The position numbers were made by a program, and so were the translations under genes. The notes under the pieces were generated by a model. It did no database searches, was not told the origin of the DNA, and was given only the letters and a program-made list of their open reading frames with translations. From DAITPV01 sp050692555 (GTDB lineage: Bacteria > Actinomycetota > UBA4738 > CALAEC01), in the NCBI GenBank assembly GCA_050692555.1, contig JBOGVS010000020.1, positions 1 to 55,926 on the forward strand: a DNA stretch of 55,926 bases. The letters are read 5' to 3'. This document shows, one piece after another, positions 51,851-55,926 of this stretch. The number at the start of each line of letters is the position of its first letter. Within the stretch, counting starts at the first letter, position 1.

Positions 51851-51857
51851 ACCCGGT

Positions 51858-52295
51858 GTGCGGGTCGAGTTCCAACGTCTCGACCCCGACGTCGTCCTTC
51901 CCCGTCGGGCTCGCGACGGCGACGCGGGGGTGGACCTGGCGGCCAACGCCGAGTTCAGGGTGGGGCCGGGAGGACGGGCCATGGTCCCCACCGGTCTCGC
52001 CGTGGCCATTCCGCCGGGGCACGCTGGTCTGGTGCTTCCGCGGTCCGGGCTGGCGTCGCGTCACGGCCTGACGCTGGCCAACGCCCCCGGCCTGATCGAC
52101 GCGGGGTACCGCGGGGAGATCACCGTGGCCGTGGTGAACCTGGACCGTGAGCGTGCTGTGGAGATCAGGCGGGGAGACCGGATCGCCCAGCTGCTGGTCA
52201 TCCCGTTCGTCCTGGTGGATCCGATGGAGGTCGAGGAGCTCCCCCCCTCGGAGCGGGGGACCGGGGGGTTCGGGTCCAGCGGGGTTCGCTCATAA
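51858..52295 (+). CDS. dut: dUTP diphosphatase
   Basis: Hydrolyses dUTP to dUMP, keeping uracil out of DNA. 145 residues with the five trimeric dUTPase motifs: DAGVDLAA, PRSGLASRHG, GLIDAGYRGEI, RGDRIAQLLV and the C-terminal RGTGGFGSSG. Starts at GTG 51858 after a -10 box. It completes the nucleotide-metabolism group with nrdJ. Confidence 0.95.
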   Translation: MRVEFQRLDPDVVLPRRARDGDAGVDLAANAEFRVGPGGRAMVPTGLAVAIPPGHAGLVLPRSGLASRHGLTLANAPGLIDAGYRGEITVAVVNLDRERAVEIRRGDRIAQLLVIPFVLVDPMEVEELPPSERGTGGFGSSGVRS

Positions 52296-52574
52296 GGAAG
52301 GCGTGAGGGGTCGCTCGGGCAGGCGGGCATGCGCTGACCGGGCTGCCTTCAGCCAAGCCCGGGCTGGATCTTGAACACAGCGCCGCCGAGGGAGATGGCG
52401 TAGCTCATCGTGGTCCTCGCCGAAGGCCGAGATCGATGGGACCGTTACCTCGAGCTCCGTCTTTTCCACCACCTCTCTTCCTCCGATGGTCGAAATCCTG
52501 CTTGGTCTCCTCGCCCAGGGAGGCCGAAGAGACCGGACCGGGCCCCCGGGTGGCTTGGTAGAATCGAGGCTCAC

Positions 52575-52648
<74 letters not shown>

Positions 52649-52777
52649 TAACCGAAACCCCAGGTCAGCGGCCATGTTCGGCGCCACGCCCACCGTGTGG
52701 GTGCCGAGAATCCGGTCCTGGCTGTCCGTCCAGCCTCCGACCAGCGGTGATCATCGCCAGACGGGCAAGATGCCGGC

Positions 52778-53760
52778 ATGGCGATGTCCTTCCTATATCG
52801 GGCGCTGCTTCGCATCCTCGGACTTGTCGTGGCGCGGGGACGAGGCGACAGCGCCAACGAGGTCGAGCTCTCCTCCGGCACGAGGTCGCCGTACTCCGTC
52901 GTCAGGTGGCACGTCCGAGGTTCCGACCGGCAGATCGGGCCCTCCTCGCGGCGCTCGCCCGGTTCTTACCGCGGGAGCGGTGGTTCGCCCTGCCGGTTCG
53001 GCCGGAGACGATCCGCCGCTGGCACCGCGACGCCCTCGCCCGGCGGTGGACCTACCCGCGCAGGGGTCCAGGCCGTCCGCCGCTCGACCGAACCGTTCGG
53101 GACCTGATCGTCCGCCTGGCGAAGGAGAACCCCACCTGGGGATACCGAAGGGTGCAGGGGGAGCTCCTACGTCTCGGTGTCGCCGCGAGCACCGTGTGGC
53201 AGGTCCTCAAGCGTGCGGGGTCTCGCCTTCGCCGCGTCGGGTCTCGGAGAGCTGGCGAGCCTTCCTGAGGGCCCAGGCCGCCGGGATCGTGGCGTGCGAC
53301 TTCGTGACCTTCGATACTGCGTTCTTCCGCAGGCTCTACGTCCTCGTCTTCATCGAGCTCGGCACCCGGATCGTACGCTTCGCCGATGCGGTTCCTGATC
53401 CGTGACCGGGACACGAAGGTCACGGCCGGCTTCGACGAGGTGTTCCGGTCCGAAGGGGTGAGGATCATCCGCACCCCGGCCCGGGCGCCTCGGGCGAACG
53501 CCGTGATGGAGCGGTGGTTCGGAACCCTCCGGCGCGAGTGCCTGGATCGGCTGCTGATCCTCGGTCACCGACATCTCGAGCGGGTGCTCCGTATCTACGT
53601 ATCGCACTACAACGAACATCGGCCGCACCGCTCGCTTGACCAGCAGGCTCCGACCCACTCCGTACCGGTCGAGCCCCACGCCATCGTCGATCCGAGCCAG
53701 ATTCGCCGCACGGACGGCTCGGTGGGCTCATCCACGAGTACGAAATGGCGGCGTGATCAT
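52778..53760 (+). pseudogene. Degraded transposase with integrase (rve) core
   Basis: Pieces of one transposase of an rve-core family appear in different frames. Start MAMSFLYRALLRILGLVVAR (52778), then LLRHEVAVLRRQVARPRFRP to a stop near 53268 in a second frame, then FLRAQAAGIVACDFVTFDT and FIELGTRIVRFAD in a third, then MRFLIRDRDTKVTAGFDEVF from 53386, with a deletion of about 30 residues at the last junction. DxxFRSEG, TPARAPRANAVMERW and YVSHYNEHRPHRSL keep the D-D-E core C-terminal half. At least three frame changes: inactive. Confidence 0.8.
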
Positions 53761-53852
53761 GGCCGGATCGAGTTGCCGGCACCCACAAGGAAATTACACC
53801 CGGGTCGCCAGCTTCTGACCCTCAGCCCAGATAGCCGTCCCCGGTCCTCTGG

Positions 53853-54506
53853 TCACCGGGCCTGGTTCGGATCCACGTTGAAGCTCCAAGCCAAGGGTAC
53901 CTCGAGTAGTTGCGGATCGACCAGGGTGGACGATCCGCTGGAGCGAAGCGAGAGCAATATCCCGGCTGCAAGGGCCATGGCGACCACTGCCCCCCCCGCC
54001 GCGACGAACGGCCGGTTCAGCCGCGTGCGTCGTCTGAGATACACCAGTGCTGCCACAACAGGCAGGAGGACAAGCGCCATGACCCAGCCCAGCCGCCGAC
54101 GCACCGGTTCAGCCCTGGTCGTACCTGCGTCCACAGCCAGGGCCAGAGGCACTCCGAAGACCATCACCAGCAAGGAAATGCCGACGCCATAACTCAAGAC
54201 AAGAGGCCACTCTGACCGGCCAGAACTCCTCTCCATCTCAACACCCGATTCGGCGAACACGGCCATCACAGCTTCCAGATCAACGGGGGCCACTGAAGTC
54301 ACCGTCTCGTTCTGGTAGGTCCAAAGAAAGGCTCGGCGTTCCGTAAGCAAGGTAACCTTGCTTACGCGGCTATCCTTGGCGAGATTCAGGAGGGTACTGG
54401 TAGGCACTTCTTTGGGTCCCCCGAGTAGGGTGAGCGAGCCGACCAGCAGCCCGAAGGCAAGCACCACAATGGCGACGTACGCAACTAGGACCCTCCGGGC
54501 GTCCAC
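53853..54506 (-). CDS. Membrane protein with FtsH-like periplasmic segment, no AAA domain
   Basis: About 217 residues. An N-terminal transmembrane helix (about 6-25) is followed by about 80 residues (TSTLLNLAKDSRVSKVTLL, ERRAFLWTYQNE) resembling the extracytoplasmic domain of FtsH, then three more helices (about 103-125, 137-155, 167-185) and a short tail. No ATPase or protease part exists. AGGAGG precedes TTG 54512, TTG 54509 and GTG 54506; GTG is best spaced. It lies inside the tRNA-Gly island and has lower G+C than the window. Function unknown. Confidence 0.55.
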   Translation of the reverse strand: MDARRVLVAYVAIVVLAFGLLVGSLTLLGGPKEVPTSTLLNLAKDSRVSKVTLLTERRAFLWTYQNETVTSVAPVDLEAVMAVFAESGVEMERSSGRSEWPLVLSYGVGISLLVMVFGVPLALAVDAGTTRAEPVRRRLGWVMALVLLPVVAALVYLRRRTRLNRPFVAAGGAVVAMALAAGILLSLRSSGSSTLVDPQLLEVPLAWSFNVDPNQAR

Positions 54507-54611
54507 CAACAACAGCCTCCTACCTCGCCGGCCGGCCTTCCACCGGTCTCAGTCGTTTCCCTTGTTATCGGAACGAACCGGCGGACGATTTAGGCCCGAA
54601 CGCGAGAGACC

Positions 54612-55397
54612 TCAGGATGGGCAGCCCCCGAAGTCCGAAGTTGTCATCAACGGCGTGTCCACGGTGGTGCCCAGACACCAAAAGCCACCACCACCGTCTG
54701 AATCAAAAACCTCGGACTCCTGGTACGCCAGGAAGGTATTGAAGAACTTGTCTGGATCGATCGAAATCCCTGGAGGAATGATACCGATGCCGAAGTAAGT
54801 CACCTGAATGGGTTCGTCCTGTGTTGAAGCGTCAGTTAGCCAATAGCAGTGATCATCAAAGCACGTGTCGAAGCTTCCGTCCTCTCGTCCATGAACGGCA
54901 ACAAAGTCTGTCTGCTGGTCTGTGTGAAGGTACCTCGTGATGGACTGTTCCAGCGTGGTGGGGGTTGGAATACGTCGCTTGGACTCAATCGATGCATACG
55001 CCGAGGTCTCCCAGAAACCAACGAATGCTTCAACGCGGAGCGAGACAAAGGCAATATCGCATTCGAGCGGATCGGGGCACTCGCTGGATTGTACTTCCAC
55101 GCTCTCGGGGACTCGATTGAGTCGAGCATCCCGGACACTGGTGAGAGCAATCTCCCATCTGTCTCCCACATGATGGGTGTCCGCGTACGCCTGCATGTCG
55201 GCGCTAAGAGCAGCGTATTGCTGTGGCGTAAGCTCCTCCCGGATTAAAGGTCCGCTGCCGGGAGTGAACTCCACGCTCGTTCCAGACTTCAGCGGTGGCT
55301 GGCTCGGTGCCCGGGCGGAAGCTGGTCCTGCGGGGTACAGGGTGAAAGCGACGACGGGAACGGATAGGCAAGCACGAAACAGAGAACCCAAGGACAA
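54612..55397 (-). CDS. Hypothetical secreted protein
   Basis: 261 residues with a signal peptide (LFRACLSVPVVAFTLYPAG, cleavage near ASA at about 28). The mature part is mixed alpha/beta with several cysteines (SECPDPLEC, DTCFDDHCYW, FWCLGTT, GGCPS) that probably form disulphides. TTG 55397 follows AAAGGA. G+C is near 52-55%, far below the window, a sign of transfer. No family is recognised. It is in the same orientation as the membrane protein at 53853 and may form a unit with it. Confidence 0.55.
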   Translation of the reverse strand: MSLGSLFRACLSVPVVAFTLYPAGPASARAPSQPPLKSGTSVEFTPGSGPLIREELTPQQYAALSADMQAYADTHHVGDRWEIALTSVRDARLNRVPESVEVQSSECPDPLECDIAFVSLRVEAFVGFWETSAYASIESKRRIPTPTTLEQSITRYLHTDQQTDFVAVHGREDGSFDTCFDDHCYWLTDASTQDEPIQVTYFGIGIIPPGISIDPDKFFNTFLAYQESEVFDSDGGGGFWCLGTTVDTPLMTTSDFGGCPS

Positions 55398-55474
55398 TCA
55401 TTCCTTTCCGGGCAGGAGAATACTTTAGAGCGCCTCGTCCCGCAAGTTGGTGGACTTTGACACCGCTATCTCCA

Positions 55475-55692
55475 TCATGCGATCGCTGCAACGAGCTCCC
55501 TGGTGAGCTCACCCCCTTCCACCTCGGCCCCGATCCTCAGCATCGACTCGGCCGTGAAGTAGCGACGGTCGACGACGTGCCACTCTCCCGTCTTTCTCCC
55601 GTCAGAAAATGGAAATCGTCGGGTAGCAAGGGGCAGTGATGAGTGGCCGAAGTCCCTGGTGGCGTGCCGAATCGGATGCGTTCGTTCAGGTC
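55475..55692 (-). pseudogene. Possible gene remnant
   Basis: A start-less minus-strand frame ending at TGA 55475 reads TGEWHVVDRRYFTAESMLRI, then GAEVEGGELTRELVAAIA, well-formed protein-like sequence. Upstream it meets a stop beside the att repeat. It may be the C-terminal stump of a gene cut by the island boundary; the family is not recognised. Confidence 0.3.
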
Positions 55693-55710
55693 AGGAGTCC
55701 CTTTTGCCAA

Positions 55711-55754
55711 CTTGCCAAGGTGGGGGTCGCGGGTTCGAATCCCGTCGTCCGCTC
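55711..55754 (+). repeat. 44-bp direct repeat, right copy (attR-like, partial tRNA-Gly)
   Basis: Identical to 52605-52648 with a constant offset of 3106 bases. The acceptor 5' strand, D-arm and 5' anticodon stem are absent, so this is not a functional tRNA. It marks the far end of the island. Confidence 0.85.
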
Positions 55755-55861
55755 CAATCCGAGGCCGCTGGCCAGCATTTCTACCGGCCAGGTCTTCCTG
55801 GCGATCGCAAGCTTGTCCATCAATTGGCCATGGCTTGTCCATGAACCTGGGCGGACAGTCC

Positions 55862-55926
55862 CGGCGGAGTACCTGGTTCGCAGTGGGGTGCGCCTCGCTG
55901 TTGGCCAGGACCTCCAGGATGGCTAG
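55862..55926 (-). pseudogene. Possible N-terminal fragment of a Fur-family regulator (partial)
   Basis: Entering from the right edge on the minus strand, the frame reads LAILEVLANSEAHPTANQVL, similar to the start of Fur-type winged helices (ILEVL..S..HPTA..V). After RR the match is lost toward the att repeat. It may be a truncated gene at the island boundary. Weak evidence: only about 20 residues. Confidence 0.2.

Noticed and set aside
52296..52574. Coding region between dut and tRNA-Gly
   Set aside because: Frames on both strands are short or of low quality and no start with good signals is seen. The palindrome AGCCCGGGCT near 52353 has no T tract, so it is not called a terminator.
55711..55754. 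A second tRNA-Gly gene
   Set aside because: Only the 3' part is present; the acceptor 5' strand and D-arm are missing.
55537..55842. A 101-residue minus-strand frame containing DDGIRTRD
   Set aside because: This motif is the well-known false translation of the complement of a tRNA; here it comes from the partial tRNA-Gly repeat.

Overview
The window is about 70% G+C, densely packed and almost wholly bacterial housekeeping DNA. Gene content and order point to a deep-branching, probably uncultivated Actinomycetota lineage: LexA boxes are of the GAAC-N4-GTTC type, a LysM gene lies divergent from lexA as in mycobacteria, ribonucleotide reduction is B12-dependent (nrdR-nrdJ), RNase J and RNase Y occur together, and many start codons directly follow a -10 box (leaderless transcripts). 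The phylum is inferred from these traits; no 16S gene is present.

Layout. 1-3.8 kb: end of an IS110-type transposase, a cyclopropane-fatty-acid synthase, a TMEM175-like channel and a short prolyl-tRNA synthetase. 3.8-18 kb: the transcription/translation cluster rimP-nusA-ylxR-infB-ylxP-rbfA-nrnA, a secreted CSLREA protein with a frameshift, then truB-ribF-rpsO-pnp-M16 peptidase-dapB. 18-25 kb: a block mostly on the minus strand with a large RTX-repeat protein, a Usp-like protein, a four-gene operon (EthD-like, histidine phosphatase, flavin-binding protein, GT4 glycosyltransferase), a second CSLREA protein and a PduO-type cobalamin adenosyltransferase. 25-33.6 kb: dapA (long structured leader)-rnj-ftsK, then rodZ-like-pgsA-cinA-thpR. 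33.6-36 kb: an XRE/nucleotidyltransferase toxin-antitoxin-like pair and a DUF2207 protein between thpR and recA. 36-45.6 kb: recA-recX-hyp-rny, a single reading frame joining MiaB and MiaA, dapF-dapL-hflX. 45.6-52.3 kb: lexA and a divergent SOS-type LysM gene, mgtC, nrdR-nrdJ, a zinc-ribbon membrane protein and dut. 52.6-55.8 kb: tRNA-Gly(GCC) and a 3.1-kb lower-G+C island bounded by a 44-bp direct repeat of the tRNA 3' half.

How the genes fit together. dapA, dapB, dapL and dapF form the diaminopimelate-aminotransferase route to meso-DAP. PduO makes adenosylcobalamin, the cofactor NrdJ needs. recA, lexA and the LysM gene all carry LexA boxes placed on promoter elements, forming a small SOS regulon with a likely division brake. 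rny, rnj, pnp and nrnA form a nearly full RNA-turnover set. The most notable items are the MiaB-MiaA fusion, the tRNA-Gly island, structured leaders before dapA, pnp and rimP, the leaderless-promoter signature with one shared bidirectional -10 element, and the TA-like module with a three-half-site operator.
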